Source: Scolanthus callimorphus (lineage: Eukaryota; Cnidaria; Anthozoa; Actiniaria; Edwardsiidae). Taken from it: 64,000 bases of DNA. Of the stretch, positions 33,877 to 47,076 are shown piece after piece (the first letter of the stretch is position 1; every line of letters begins with the position of its first letter). The DNA is taken from NCBI GenBank assembly GCA_033964015.1, contig CM066917.1, positions 25,203,951 to 25,267,950 of the forward strand. Direction: 5' to 3'. Made by a program: the position numbers and the translations under genes. Under the pieces are notes generated by a model that saw nothing but the letters and a program-made list of their open reading frames with translations, did not search any database and had not been told where the DNA came from.

Positions 33877-34321
33877 CGGCGACGAAATTGGTACCAGCTT
33901 CGCACCATGACACTGACAGAAAGAATACCAAAAATACCACGCGCGGGCTTGCTGTGCTGCGGCGCAAACACGCGGTTAGACTAGGCACAGGAAGCCCAAA
34001 TCTAGCGAAGCAATATTTTTTACATCCCGAAACAGATTGCGTTACGATGTGTTACTAGAGCATGATATGAGGCGGAATTTTATTTTTCGGTGAGAAAATG
34101 AGGGAGGAAAAATAGAATTACAGACCAGACCCAGTCCAGAACATCCCCCACCCTTCTCTCGATATACCCATAATGCTTTTCGGGAATATCCAAATTAAAA
34201 TGGCGGCAGAGTTGACTTGACGATGGTTGTCAACAAAACCTAAATTCTCCTAAAAACCTTATTGTACAGCAAAAATGAGCAATGTTATTTAGCATTACTC
34301 ATCTACTGGCTTTGATAAATA

Positions 34322-37300
34322 ATGGGGGTGAAGAGTCAAGAAGAGAACGGAGCTCAAGCCGTTGTACCAAGCAATGGTGCAACTTGGGTTCACCAGTCAC
34401 TTGCTCAGGTAAATAAGCTCATTTTCAAAAGATTTAAGCTTAAGTTATTCCCTTGTTCTAAAAGCAAACATGAAATGCAAAAATAGTTTTAAACATTGTA
34501 ACGTTCTGGGAATTTTGTATCCTCAGGCTCTGTTTTTGTTGCTCATTTTTGACCTTTTTCACCGGCAGGTGAAGATAAAAGTGATGCGTGGCCACACTGA
34601 TGCAGTCAACTCGTGTCGGTTCTGTTTTGATGATTCTAAAATTGTGACAGCCTCAAACGACAAGACTATAAGGCTATGGGTAAATCCTTATAACACTACT
34701 ATTCATGCATGTGACATCACTGCCGGCCATGTTGGTTGTAGCCTTGGTACCGGATACAGAGGTACCGGATGTTCGAGGGAGCTAAACCTTTAGCAGGGAT
34801 GTCAACCCTGTCGCTCAAAAAACCTTGAGACACCAAAATATAGTGCTTTTGAGACAGGAAAATACCTAAATATGTCTAAAATTTTGCTGTATTTTTAAGG
34901 TCCAGAAGCAAAAAAAAAAAAAAAATCGGCAATTTTTCAAACCGGGAGGTGAGGTAAAAAACTGGGAGACTCCCGGCAAAACCGGGAGAGTTGACGTCCC
35001 TGCTTTAGGGTCATTTGTTCCTTTGTTCTGTCCATCAACATGGCCGCCACATTTTTGTTATTTTATTCCAAAAGCAGGGATAGTGGAACAGTTTTCAAAG
35101 TGGGGGCCGGGGGCTCAATAGTAAGATTGTATGGGGGCTGAGTTAAGTGAAAATGTATGAAAACTTGGCAAAATGTGTGTGTGGGGTGGGGGCTAAAGTT
35201 CCCCAGCCCCCCTGGCTCTGCCATCCCTACAAAAGGATGGTTGCAAGCCATCAATAAACATAATTATGTCTTTTATATACTTTGCACGTTTCATTAGAGA
35301 TCAACCATTTGACTTTTGAAGGATTGGAGGGGCTAGGGGGTGGGTGATTTTGAAAGTGAACTACCTGCATTGATCAGAGTGCAGAAAAATGTTCCTGCTA
35401 TTGAGGCTAAATCTATATTTTTCGTGACAAAAATAGTTGTTGTGGCTTATGAGAGGACTGAAAAAAAAATTGTACACAGACACCACCAACCCCCCCCCCC
35501 TCCTCCACAAAATGGTCCTTTCCTAAATAATAATGCCTTTTATGTACTTTGTACCTTTTAGTTCAAGCAGTTCTTTGTTGTTAATATGTATAGGATACTG
35601 TGACTGGAAATCAACTGAAATGTTACACTGGTCACACATCATTTATATCAAGTTGTCATCCTGATGCTACAAACAGAAAGTAAGTCTGATATTATTTTTT
35701 TAGGGGGAGGGGAGGGTGGTTGCTGGGGGATTTGGGGTGTTCCATAACTTGGGCTTGGAGGGGGTGTTTCTCAAAATGGACAACCTGTGAGAGATGCCAA
35801 GTGGGGGACTTACACTTTTTGCCTTATCTTCTGCTTACTTTTCCACCTTTTTCTAACATTTGCTGTATTTCTGCATGCACTGTTCTCATACAGTTGTTGT
35901 ATTTCCCTGAAAATCGACCGATTTTCTATTCAATCGGGTTGTCATCTCTGCTGCGATTCACCTGTGTGACATGTGACACTTAGGTAGTGCCATGTGATAT
36001 TCTAAATCACTAACTAATTTACATGTATAAAACCACAATGTAATTTTGTTCTTTTTTTCTGACCAGGCTTGCATCAGCTGGATGGGACAAGAAACTTATT
36101 GTGTGGGATATTGAAACTGGTTATGAGCTGGTAAATAAAATGCATCCACTAAAAAGATGATCACACTGTACAATTAAGATTATAGTCAGTAATGCTTTGC
36201 TTTTTGAGCCTCATAAATTGAAAACTCCAAGCCTCACTCCAAGCCTTCTGTATGTTTATAGTGGAGTGCAACTCATGAGGGTATAGTTACAACCTGCCAT
36301 TCATCAAACGACGGGAAGTATCTGGTAACTGGGAGTGACCTGGACTATGCTGTCTGCGTGTGGGATGCAAGAGACGGGAAGCTAATCAAGAAGCTACTTA
36401 GTATGTATTGATGTTAGATATCAAATTCTTTCCACACATGTATCAAGAAGCTACTTAGTATGTATTGATGTTAGATATCAAATTCTTTCCACACATGTAT
36501 CAAGAAGCTACTTAGTATGTATTGATGTTAGATATCAAATTCTTTCCACACATGTATCAAGAAGCTACTTAGTATGTATTGATGTTAGATATCAAATTCT
36601 TTCCACACATGTATCAAGCAGCTACTTAGTATGTATTGATGTTAGGGACCGGTCATTATTTATGTGCGGGGGTGGGGGGGAGAAATCATGGGGTGGGTCA
36701 GGTCGATTTTTTTGAAAGAAAGGGGGTGGGTCAAAAGAGAATTTCACGATGGTTGGGGTGGGTCAATGCGTGTTTCAAAAGAATCACACTCACTACAATG
36801 CATTTGACAGTTCATAAGTTTATGCACTGCTGAAAATACAATATTAAACACAACAATAATATAACACAACTGTATGTCAGTGTACAATAGCAATACCACC
36901 TACAGTAATAGTTTTAAGCATGACAACTTCTCATTTAGGCTTCACAGTGTAGTTTTTGTTCAGCCCAGGCTTGCATTAGCTCCTTTCGGAGCATCAAAAA
37001 AGCTTTGATATCCACCTGACAATGCGATAAGTTTTGTACTGCTTTATATTAATAGAGAGGATAACTCTTGGATGCCTTTTTAAGTTCTGGAATTACACAA
37101 TCTGAACTCAACAGAACTCAACAAAGACAATAAATTATTTCTAGTTTGAAGAGAAGTGCTGTTAAATCACTTGAACATTAATTTGCTCATTACTGTAAAG
37201 CTTAATATGAGGAATCCAGGACTATTTGCCATGGATAAACTTGACCTTATTGTGAATACTATTAAAAGGCTATTGGACACAAACTGAAAATCTAGGAATT

Positions 37301-40300
37301 TCCACTGTCCAACAGCCTCTTGATAGTATTCTCAATGAGGTCAAATGCATCCATGGCAATCCATGGTATATATTTAAGGAGGCTGGGGGTGGGTCACTGC
37401 AAATATAAAGTTATATGGGGGTGGGTTAAGATTGAACTAATGAACTTAAAGGGGTGGGTCACGTGTTTTATTTAACGCTAAAACAAAAAAAATCCCCCCC
37501 ACCCCCGCACATAAATAATGACCGGTCCCTTAGATATCAAATTCTTTCCACACATGTATCAAGAAGCTACTTAGTATGTATTGATGTTAGATATCAAATT
37601 CTTTCCACACATGTATCAAGCAGCTACTTAGTATGTATTGATGTTAGATATCAAATTCTTTCCACACATGTATCAAGAAGCTACTTAGTATGTATTGATG
37701 TTAGATATCAAATTCTTTCCACACATGTATCAAGCAGCTACTTAGTATGTATTGATGTTAGATATCAAATTCTTTCCACACATGTATCAAGCAGCTACTT
37801 AGTATGTATTGATGTTAGATATCAAATTCTTTCCACACATGTATCAAGAAGCTACTTAGTATGTATTGATCATGTTAGATATAAAATTCTTTCCACACAT
37901 GTACTGGTGTATACAACTACTGGCAGGCCCCCCTCCAACTTATGTCGCTCAGTGGCAGATCCAGGGGGGTTCCAAGGAACCCCCCTTGAGCATCAAAACA
38001 ATAAGGGATTTTTGGTTGGTATTGTTTGATGTTCTCTCAAGCAAAGAATGCCATTAGTATTCCATTCCTCCATGACCAAATCCCGATTCAACATTAATTG
38101 AATTAGGTGTAACCAAGACCCAGTGATTCACACTGTTCTATGAAATGGCTTTCTTTGGCAGATTTTGCAGTTCCTAGCAGATTTGTTTCAGTATCCACTT
38201 AGACATATTGTTAAGAGTATGATGTTGTTTTGCAGAAACTTATCAGATTTTACCTTTTTTCAGTTCATGGTAACACACCTTCTTGCTGTCGATTCTCCCC
38301 TATTTACAATCGAATTTGCTGTACATCAATGGACAACACCACAAAGATCATAGACATGAGGACCTTTAAGGATTCTGATAATAATGTCACATTGAATTTG
38401 GGGTGAGTGGAAATGAAAATAACTGAAATTTCCCTGCTGAGCAACGATGACACTTTTTGTTTTGAGCACAAGACAGGGGTTCATTAGAAAAAGGTAAAAG
38501 ACATGAAATACAAAATAATGATATACATAAATAAACCTCTGCCACACACTAGCAATGTTAAGGGTGCGTTGGCAGGAAAAACAATTTAAGGATACACTAC
38601 TAAGGGTACATGTAACTATTAGTGTGTGCTCTAAACAGTTACTATAGTAATGAGCGATATTTGTCACCTGATGAGCAATTTTAGTCCCGCTAGGAAGGCC
38701 CAAAGGGGGTGGTACATCAAAGGCATCTTGTTTTTTTTTGCGCTAAATGGGCTTATATCGGTATACACAACACTCTTTGAATTCATGTTTGCCTGGAGTA
38801 TCTGCAGGACACAGTATGTACAATTCCAGAAATTATCCATATCTCCACCAAGCGAATTTTACCAAAGGTCCTCCACCCCCTGGAATTAATTTTGTCACAT
38901 CAAACCTCTCCAAATGTAGACTCTGTGACATACAATTTCGGCCCAGGCAGGAGCTCCGCTATTAATTTTGTTGATAGCATTTATTATTTTTCTGCACTAC
39001 AGTGGTCATATCAATGTGATATCAACGTGCTGCTTCTCTAGTGATGAGCACCTGCTAGCAACAGGCTCGTGGGACAAGAACATCCAACTATGGGATGTGG
39101 CGACAGGTGTCTATAGAACTAAGGGACCAATGACCCTATCTAAGGGCCATGAAGGCTCAATCAGTGGTTGCCAATTTAGTGCAGATGGTAAGTTAATTCT
39201 AACTGGTACCAGGCCATGGCACTTTGGCATTGCTGGGATTTTCAATTTTGGTCATGGAAGTTTGCAAAACGAGAGCACCCACTGGAGTGAGAATTGGACA
39301 CAAAGGGTCGAGTTGACAGCACCGTTGCAGATGGTAGCAGCACTAACTAAAATATATTTTCCAGGAAGCACACTGGTAACCTCTTCTTATGATGAGACCC
39401 TTGTGATCTGGGACGTGGATAATTCATGTCAGAAATTTGCACTGAAGGTACGAAAAGTAAATGTCATGCCACTCAACTGGCATACATTTTTGCTCATGAC
39501 ACCATCTGTGCATCTATTACACTACAGACCCCTATTTTAAAGGCCTCAAGAGCTGCTACATCTGTTAATAGTATAATAGATCAATCATGTGATCCATTGT
39601 TTTTCCCATCTTAGGGCCATGCAGGTTGGGTTAATGATTGTGGGTTCAGTATGGACCAGAACTGGGTACTTTCTTGTTCCAAGGTAAGGTAGTCCAAAAT
39701 ATTGTGATAACGCATGCTTGTACTGTGTTGGATGACATAACCTGTATTAGGGTGCATTCTGACAAGATTCAACATAAGCCCAAAACAAAACTCTTGACCC
39801 CTTTCCATGGACACAAAAAAGCTCATGACCTCTCCTGGTGTAGTGTAGTCCCTGTTTGTTGGTATAATAATGACACCCTCCCTTTGAGTGTCCTGAAATT
39901 GTCATGTCCCCCCTAATTCTTGCCAGCCCACCCTCCAGCATAAATAATGAATGCTCCTTTATCAAACCTTGATTTCAGCGTGATTTTTTAACCTTGATTA
40001 TAGCCTGTTCAGCCCCTTCACAATAATAATTCTCAGAATAAAGAATTCTCAACAATAAAAACATGAGGAAACTCAGTCTGGCCTCATCCAACTGGGCTAG
40101 AATTTCCAGTGCAGACTACTTAAATCTAGTCCCCATTGGTGAACATATTATGGTTGCAATGGTGGGCCCTTTTAATTTTACAAATATTGTGGCATTTTCT
40201 CAGGACAGGACAGTTAGACTGTGGAATATAGAGTCGAGTGAAGATATACCTGTTGTACTGGAACACAGGAAAAATATCGGACTAAGGATTGTTAAGGTAC

Positions 40301-40517
40301 TGTACACTGTAACAGCTATTGTGTGAAAATTAATTGTGACTATGGTAATCTCATGTGGATTTAATATGCTACTGCCAAATGTGCTTTTTTTCTTCAGTGT
40401 GCTACATGTAGCAAACCATTTTCCATCGCACAACTGGAAGAGTCGGATAATCTCAAGTACTGTGTGTTTTGCCGTTTGGAGCACCCATCCATGTACACAC
40501 CTCCTGATGGTAGTTAG
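34322..40517 (+). CDS. WDR88: WD40-repeat protein, WDR88-like, 11 exons
   Basis: Beta-propeller scaffold protein. Exons: 34322-34408, 34569-34679, 35594-35679, 36067-36130, 36262-36400, 38264-38402, 39003-39187, 39365-39447, 39615-39683, 40204-40296, 40398-40517. All junctions are GT-AG and in phase, giving 1,176 nt (391 aa). WD blades are evident: GHTDAVNSCRF...DKTIRLW, GHTSFISSC...WDKKLIVWD, THEGIVTTCH...YAVCVWD, GHINVISTCCF...WDKNIQLWD, GHEGSISGCQF...DETLVIWD, GHAGWVNDCGF...DRTVRLW. The C-terminus adds a CATC...CVFC pair that could bind zinc. The name WDR88 is from overall resemblance. Exon 5's donor is embedded in a 57-bp tandem array, and intron 5 is swollen to 1.86 kb by it and a MITE. 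Confidence 0.85.
34794..35002. mobile_element. hAT-like MITE in WD40 intron 2
   Basis: Termini CAGGGATGTCAAC and GTTGACGTCCCTG; CTTTAG directly flanks both ends (34788-34793 and 35003-35008). CAGGG ends suggest hAT. Confidence 0.7.
35085..35235. mobile_element. G-rich MITE relic
   Basis: AGCAGGGATAG at the left and TGCCATCCCTAC at the right, with GGGGGCCGGGGGCT facing AGCCCCCCTGGCT. In WD40 intron 2. Confidence 0.5.
36385..37900 (+). repeat. 57-bp tandem array containing a duplicated exon end and 5' splice site
   Basis: Unit: the last 16 nt of WD40 exon 5 (ATCAAGAAGCTACTTA), the donor GTATGTATTG and ~31 nt of intron. Five copies run from 36385 to 36644, then a MITE (36645-37529), then six more copies to about 37905. 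Copies differ at one site (AAGAAG or AAGCAG). Each carries the same CTTA/GTATGT donor, so eleven equivalent donors exist. It also creates a repetitive 191-aa ORF that I do not consider a protein. Confidence 0.95.
36645..37529. mobile_element. PIF/Harbinger-like MITE, 885 bp
   Basis: Exact TTA duplication at 36642-36644 and 37530-37532. Termini GGGACCGGTCATTATTTATG and its complement, followed by G-rich tracts. It interrupts one unit of the 57-bp array, so it is younger than the array. No transposase. Confidence 0.9.
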
Positions 40518-41078
40518 CTTGTGTGATAAAAGCAGGTGCATACACCATTTTCAAAATAAGTTACTCAACGAATAAGTTAAAAATGTCTGCAACCAGAGGC
40601 TCATGGAAAACACAGTGATGCTAAAGAGGATTTGAAATGATGAAGTTAGAGAGAAAATATTCCATGTATGCTCCATGTGCAGTACAGTTCATACATTTGT
40701 GTATGACCTTTGGTGCAGGTATCAATGTTTTTTGAAAAAGGCACATTCATACCTCTGCCCTCTGGTGTCTTTATAACTATGTACAGTATTAGATTATTTC
40801 ATTAATCGTTCCTTTGTAGCATTGTGAAATTACAGAAAGTATCAATCAGCAGTGTATTTCTTTCAGAGGGGGATTTTTTTTATTAAATAGCACCCATGCC
40901 CCCACTTGAAAATAACACCCTTTCTGGAATTTTGAAAAACGTCTCTGTCCAGATGTAGATATTAGAAGTCATATGGCATACCAGTATTTTAGCATCTTTT
41001 TATGTTGTACAGTTTATAAAATGTAACTATGTATGTACATTATTTACATTAAAAATATAATAATATACATTCTTTTGG

Positions 41079-43588
41079 TTATCTGTTGTATGGCTGTTTG
41101 AAGAAAGTCTGTAAATTCTGTGCCAGCACTTTTCCCACGATTCTTTCAAGTCCCTAAAATAGGAAAGTTGCATTCAGGTTGACATTATGCAACAATTATG
41201 CAAAATGAGAAATTCCAGTTACCACCTTCAGTGAGTACTTAATACAAACACCTATAGTACTTGCACAACTGACAAAATATACTGTATTGTAGCCAAACTG
41301 TGGACTTGTTCTCTTTGCATACTAGTTAATCTAAATATTATATTTATCATATCAATTTCCAAATATTAAACATTAAAGTAAGAAAACCATACCGATAAGC
41401 TGGCTTTACTGATCCCTTCCACACCTGTATTAATAATGGGAAAAGCACAAGCTTTGACAGCATAATAATAATAACTTTATTGCTGATATGCAGTAGCGCA
41501 AAATTCATTAAAATTTGATTTTATACAATCATATAGGGCAAAACTTTGGTTACCAAAAAGGGGTTTGCATGGGCGGGGCATCTCGTAAACCACTTGGCAG
41601 TCGGGTTTGATTCTCAGCTGGGGCAGTTGGGATTTTTCTCTGCTGTTTTGAACCTTGTGTTCATCATGGGTTGAAGTGATTCATCATTTCTCCTGTGTGT
41701 TACGTCTTTCGGATGAGACAATAAACCAAGGTCCCATCTCTCAATACACACCTAAGCTGATCACAAGGGATGTTAAAGTACCGCTGGGCCTGTAGTGACA
41801 GAACTCACTACAATATGCTTAGAATAATATGTTTTATAGTACTTACTTTTAAATTCTTTGAGCAGGGCCTGAGCTTTTTTCTCGCCTAGTCCTGGAATTG
41901 CCTGGACTGTTTTAAGAAGGGCCTGGTCAGTTTGCACTGGCTTCATTTTAATACGATATGGATTATTGACTGGTTTGTTCTCCATTTTTACCATGTGTGC
42001 CAACATTTTACCAGCTTCTGCTTGGGTAGACACAGGTAAAAGTGCAAGGGACCTCTCAATCACAACAAATTTCTGCAAAGCTGGAAAGTACTGTTCACTG
42101 AGGGGTGTTCGTTCGATCATTATGATGCATCTAAAAGAGGACTAAAAAGACCAAAAATAATGAGGTAGAAATATTTCTGCTTTTACTCAATATGGGAACT
42201 GTTCAATGTCCCCAGCAATGGGAAAAGTCTTTCAAACATTTTCTTCAGAACTAGAATGTGTACGTGTGGGGAGAATGTGAACGTTTTATGTGATTGCAGT
42301 TGGATATTTGCTGCTATTTCAAACTGGTACTGAATATTGAAAAATTGTGAGGTTCCAAAAAATATCCATACCCCCCCCCCCCCCCCCCCCAGCGGAAGGG
42401 TGTTGAAAAGTGACACCCCCCCCCCCCCCCCCCCCCCCACCCCCACCCCTCTGGAATTTCCGAAGAAAAATACAGTATTTCTATGGAAAAGATCAGGTAA
42501 ATGGACCCCCACCCCTCCCGAATTTCCAATCCCTTCCGTAGGGGGGGGGGGGGGGGTATGGATAATTTCTGGAAACACACATTAAATATTAATATTCATG
42601 GTGAATTTCTGCAGAAAAGCTTAATTGCCCACGACACAAGAATGGGAAGTGTTTGTATTTCCCATGTACAAACACATGGTTGCCGAACACATGGTTGCAA
42701 TTAAGCTTTTCCCATGAATAGGTTTCTGCAGAAATTTCCTGTGATTATAAGATGACTTATTAATCATCAGGTGGTGATCTAACATTAAGATGATTTCATG
42801 CTTGAAGATACTGCTTGTTTTAATACCTTGGATAATTTTAGTATCCTTCCTCTGAAGTCCATGCCACTTATCAAGTCAGCTTCTGACAGATATTTTACTG
42901 CAACCTTACTTGATGGATGGAAATCCACAAGGCGCAGGGAATCGTCATACATAACTTTGATGTGGCAGTCTGGAAGAGAGAGGTAGAGATTGGATCTGCT
43001 GCCCTTGGGCAGGGGGGGGGGGGGGAGACTTCAAGGTTAAAATGGTAGGGATGCTTGTCGGGAAACCCGATTTCCAATCCTAAAAATACCTGTCAGAAAA
43101 AATTCCATCCTAAAAAAAATACTCCTCGGTCCAAAAATACCTTCTTCACCGTACCATTTTGGTCTGAAAAACGCAAAAAAATACCGGATTTTCTTCAGCA
43201 TATCGTACCGAACTGGAAAATCCGTTAAGGCGCTATGTCCTTAGAAAAACATTCTCCCTGCGAAGAGGCTACTTTTCCCTGCAAATTGCATTTACAGTTG
43301 CATTTACTTTTTAGTTTTCTTGTGTTTTTTTTTTTTAAGTAAGACTTAATGGCAAACTTCGCAGGCCATATCATGACTTGAATGAATTTTCATATTTTGG
43401 CGCGAAAAGACACAGCAAGAATACATTACTAATATTTGCTCGTAGAGAAACGCTAAGCTAAATATAATTAAACGTACCTATAATGGTCTGTACCAAGGCA
43501 CTATCCCGCCATTTACGCTGACAAGAATACTTCCAGGAGGAATATAAGCACCGTGTAGGCGCGGAGTGGACGGAATCGCATCCGCCAT
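41079..43588 (-). CDS. FAAP24: FAAP24 (Fanconi anaemia core-complex DNA-binding subunit), 5 exons
   Basis: Partner of FANCM in recognising stalled-fork and cross-linked DNA. Exons (minus order): 43478-43588, 42827-42969, 41847-42141, 41393-41424, 41079-41153. Exons 2-5 join in phase: DCHIKVMYDDSLRLVDFHPS, the ERCC4-like fold with IMIERTPLSEQYFPALQKF, then tandem helix-hairpin-helix (VQAIPGLGEKKAQALL; LERIVGKVLAQNLQTFFKQP). Exon 1 (MADAIPSTPR...PPGSILVSV) matches the family N-terminus, but its frame slips just before WRDSALVQTII. One A appears missing from the run at 43512-43514; with it, the exon ends in the phase exon 2 needs, and the product is 218 aa (human 215). Probably an assembly error. 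Start 184 bp from the divergent CTNNBL1 ATG. Confidence 0.88.
41560..41800 (+). mobile_element. tRNA-derived SINE, truncated head
   Basis: A B-box-like GGGTTTGATTCTCAG near 41606-41620, then a body with GTCTTTCGGATGAGACAATA that also occurs (inverted) near 47050-47085. In a FAAP24 intron. The A box is not recognisable. Confidence 0.6.
42351..42581. mobile_element. G/C-tract MITE, family D copy 2
   Basis: TTCCAAAAAATATCCATACC at the left, GGTATGGATAATTTCTGGAA at the right, with C and G tracts of 15-20 nt and an internal CTGGAATTTCCGAAGAAAAA part as in 22081-22281. In FAAP24 intron 2. Confidence 0.85.
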
Positions 43589-43772
43589 CTTGGATTTACA
43601 GCGCCTACTGACCTACTGGCTCGCGGTATACCATGAAATATATGCTCGCGCACAATCGGAAGAGGTCTGGGAACGAATTTAGAAGAAAAGCAAAGATCAG
43701 AGCACAAAATCAGAGAAATTGCGGAAAATTTGCAGGAAAATAGCAAGAAGGACTATTACTATTTTGAGCCAC
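43589..43772. promoter_or_regulatory. Bidirectional promoter gap FAAP24/CTNNBL1
   Basis: Only 184 bp separate the two start codons, with no TATA box on either side. This is a typical housekeeping head-to-head arrangement. Confidence 0.7.
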
Positions 43773-46700
43773 ATGGATGTTGGAGAGCTCCTTTCCTTCC
43801 AGGTAAATTTTAAAGTCTGATGGATGCCGTATCTCGAAACAATAGTTCATCAAACATGCAAGTCAAAATCACGTTGTTATTACCTTACTTGTGTCTGAGA
43901 AGAGAATCTCGTGCTACGGCAGCTGGTTTTTGTCAGCCGCTCAATGGAAATATGCTTTCATTATTTTTGTCACATTGTTATAGTAGTCTCCAAGCCTAGA
44001 ATTCCTTTGCACTCTCAAAGAACGTAAAGGAATCTGTAATTTTTTCGTTTAAAACCTTCCCACAACAAGCCCTCTGTTTAACATGATCAGATAAGTAGCT
44101 GTTAAACCCCCAATTAAAACATATCTGTAGGAATCTGGAGATCTATACTACATAAGCATCCACTGAATATGTGAGAAAATCATGAGAAGAGATTTCAGGA
44201 GAGGTACTGTTAAGGACGTTAAATCTAAGGCACAGAGACAGCAAGTGCCCTTCCTTTACAGAAATATAAAAGAAGGGGTAGCGAATGGTCCCTAAAAATA
44301 TCAAGAGTCTCACCAAATTTTAGCAGAATCTCAAAATCTCAGAATTTTTAACGTGCATCTTGGAACCTCAAATTTTTGCCCTCAAACTTCTAAATACAGT
44401 AAATATATGAGCTGATATTTTTTCTTCAGTCTCTATTGGAATCCTGAGTTTCCAGATGAAAATGGGCTGGTTTAATGTGTGATTTGTGAGCTGAGAGCTC
44501 ACTGTGATTATAACTGATTCTTGATTTCAGCCTGATAAGGTTAGTAAAAGAAAAAAGGCAGGACAAGAGAGTGATGAGACAGATAGTCGCTATGGCAAGA
44601 AGAAAAAACAAGTGCTGGAAGAACAAGGGGTCACAAAGGGATCAGAAATAACTGAGGAGGAACGACTAAAAATATTGGAAATGGTGGAGAATGAACCTGA
44701 GGTAATGAGCGCTGTAGACTCTTTGTATTTTGTTTCTAGTAAACAGCTGTTACAAATTGTATTTATTTGTTTATCCACCCCTTGGAGGGTACTCATGATG
44801 GGGTTATCCAACATATTTTTGGGGGTTGAAAATCTGCAACATATTTTTTAGGTCTTAAACAAACATGTATATTTTTGGGGTTACAAACCTTTGGTCCCAT
44901 TTTTTGTTGATAGTGTTGTTGCTTTTGTATTAGCAAACCAGAAACTATTTTTTTAGCTATAATATGTAATCATATTTTCTTTGGGTACAAACAAAATACA
45001 TGTAGCCAGATATTTTTTGGGTATGAAATTTAGGGCTTATTTATTTTTGGGTTGTCCCCCTCCCCCTCCCCTGTCATGTTTTTTCCAGAGTACCCCCCTG
45101 GGTTATCCATCCATTCAGTATTTTGTCATTTCTCATTCGTGATCACTCATCTAGTTCACTGTCTTCATTTTATTACCTTTTTTGTTTCATTTTATTTCAT
45201 TTATTTTATTATAGGCAGAGGCTCTGGATGCTGGTGCTGTTAAAAGAATGTTGTTGGCATTTGAAAAGAAAGTTACTAAAAACCAGGAGATGAGAATTAA
45301 ATACCCAGAAAACCCAGAAAAGTATGTAAAAATGCCCTAGACATGTATCACCATGGTCATGAGAATATTTTTTAGACAAAAAACAATATGGAAAGTGTTC
45401 TGTTTTTTCCATTTTGTATGTTTTTTCTATCTCCTAGATTTCCACATTAATTCCACACATGGGTTTTAGGAAAATTTGCATCAGGGTTATGTACCGGTCC
45501 TGGAAAACCTGGAAAATGCTTCAAATTGAAAATTTTAAATTCAAGGGCTGGAATGTCCTGGACTCTTTATTGAACTCCTGGAAAGTCCTGGAAATCGATC
45601 ACAAAAAAGAAACTGTGGGTGTAAAATTGGTGGAGATGTGATGTTGGCAGCAAATGAGCATTCTAGTTTTGTTTTCTTACATCAACATGGCCACTACTCA
45701 TACCGTACAGAAATGTTAAATTGGCTCACAGGAAAGGAAAAAGTCCTTGAAAATCCTGGATTTTTTTCTTTACAAAAGTGTACAAACCCTGTCCATGTGT
45801 ATTGAACAGGATCCTCTTTGTTCACAGATTTATGGAATCAGAGCTTGACCTCCATGATGAGATTCAGAAGCTCCATGTTATAGCCACAGTCCCTGATATG
45901 TATCACATTGTAGTGGACCTTAATGCCGCCAGCACCATGTTAGGGCTTCTTAGTCATGAAAATACTGGTATCCTTTACTCACATATGGGACCTTGTGTCC
46001 TATTCTCTGTCTCCATCGGCAGTCATCTGTAAATGTCTAAAATAAATCAATGATCTTGTTTGAGGGTGTGGCCGGTGCTTAATCGGGGGGGGGGGGGGGG
46101 GGCACTTACAAAATATGCTCTGTAGGAAATAAAAAGGCAGACACAAAACATGTTAGTAACAATCCCTTCATGGAGAGGGTATAGATGTTTTCTGAAATCA
46201 CACAATTCAAAGAAATTTCAATTGCTCTTGATAATTACTAATAAAAAATGTAGCTACAACTTGTCTTTTTCTTGTGATTATAATAAGCAATCTACCAAAG
46301 TATACTAAGTTTTCTTTAATTCCATGTGTTTAATTCCAATGATCTTGATTGAGGGTGTGGGCAGTGCTTAATCAGGGGGGGGGGGCACTTACGAAATATG
46401 CTCTTTAGGAAATAAAAAGGCAGACACAAAAACACTTAGTAACACCCCTCTGGAATTTCCAATCCCTTTATGGAGAGGGTATAGATGTTTTCTGAAATCA
46501 CACAATGCAAATAAATTTCAATTGCTCTTGATAATTACTAATAAAAAAACATAGCTACAACTTGCCTTTTTCTTGTGATTATAATAAGCAATCTACCAAG
46601 AAAGTATACTAAGTTTTCTTTAATTCCATGTGTTAGATATATCCATTGGTGTGATAGACTTGTTACAAGAGATGACAGATGTCGACACTTTGAACGAGAG

Positions 46701-47045
46701 TGAAGAAGGAGCTAGTACATTAATTGAGTCTTTGGTAATTTTTTGTTCTATCAGTTCTCTCACTAGAAAAGAAAAAGAAAGAAAGGATCTTCTCCTCATC
46801 GTGAGGGAACTCAAAGCGGCTGAAAGCACACAACCGCTAGACAAGGAGAGGTTGGAGGACTTAACGGGCTGCATTAGATGGCGCAAATTGCAGCCGCACA
46901 GCTTACAATCATGAGGACTGTTGAACAGTATATATGCCTCCAAGAGTCAGGCCATTGCACCGGGAGACAATCCCCTACTCTTACGAAGAGTGCAATGGGT
47001 TCTTTAGCGTCCACCTTTGAACAGGGGTAGAAGGGAAGGCAGACG

Positions 47046-47076
<31 letters not shown>

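Noticed and set aside
36385..37900. CRISPR-like regular repeats
   Set aside because: The units are contiguous tandem copies with no unique spacers, in a eukaryotic intron.
37454..38029. 191-aa ORF with a 19-residue repeat (YQILSTHV...)
   Set aside because: The 57-bp array is divisible by three, so any stop-free frame repeats. It derives from an intron and an exon end in another frame.
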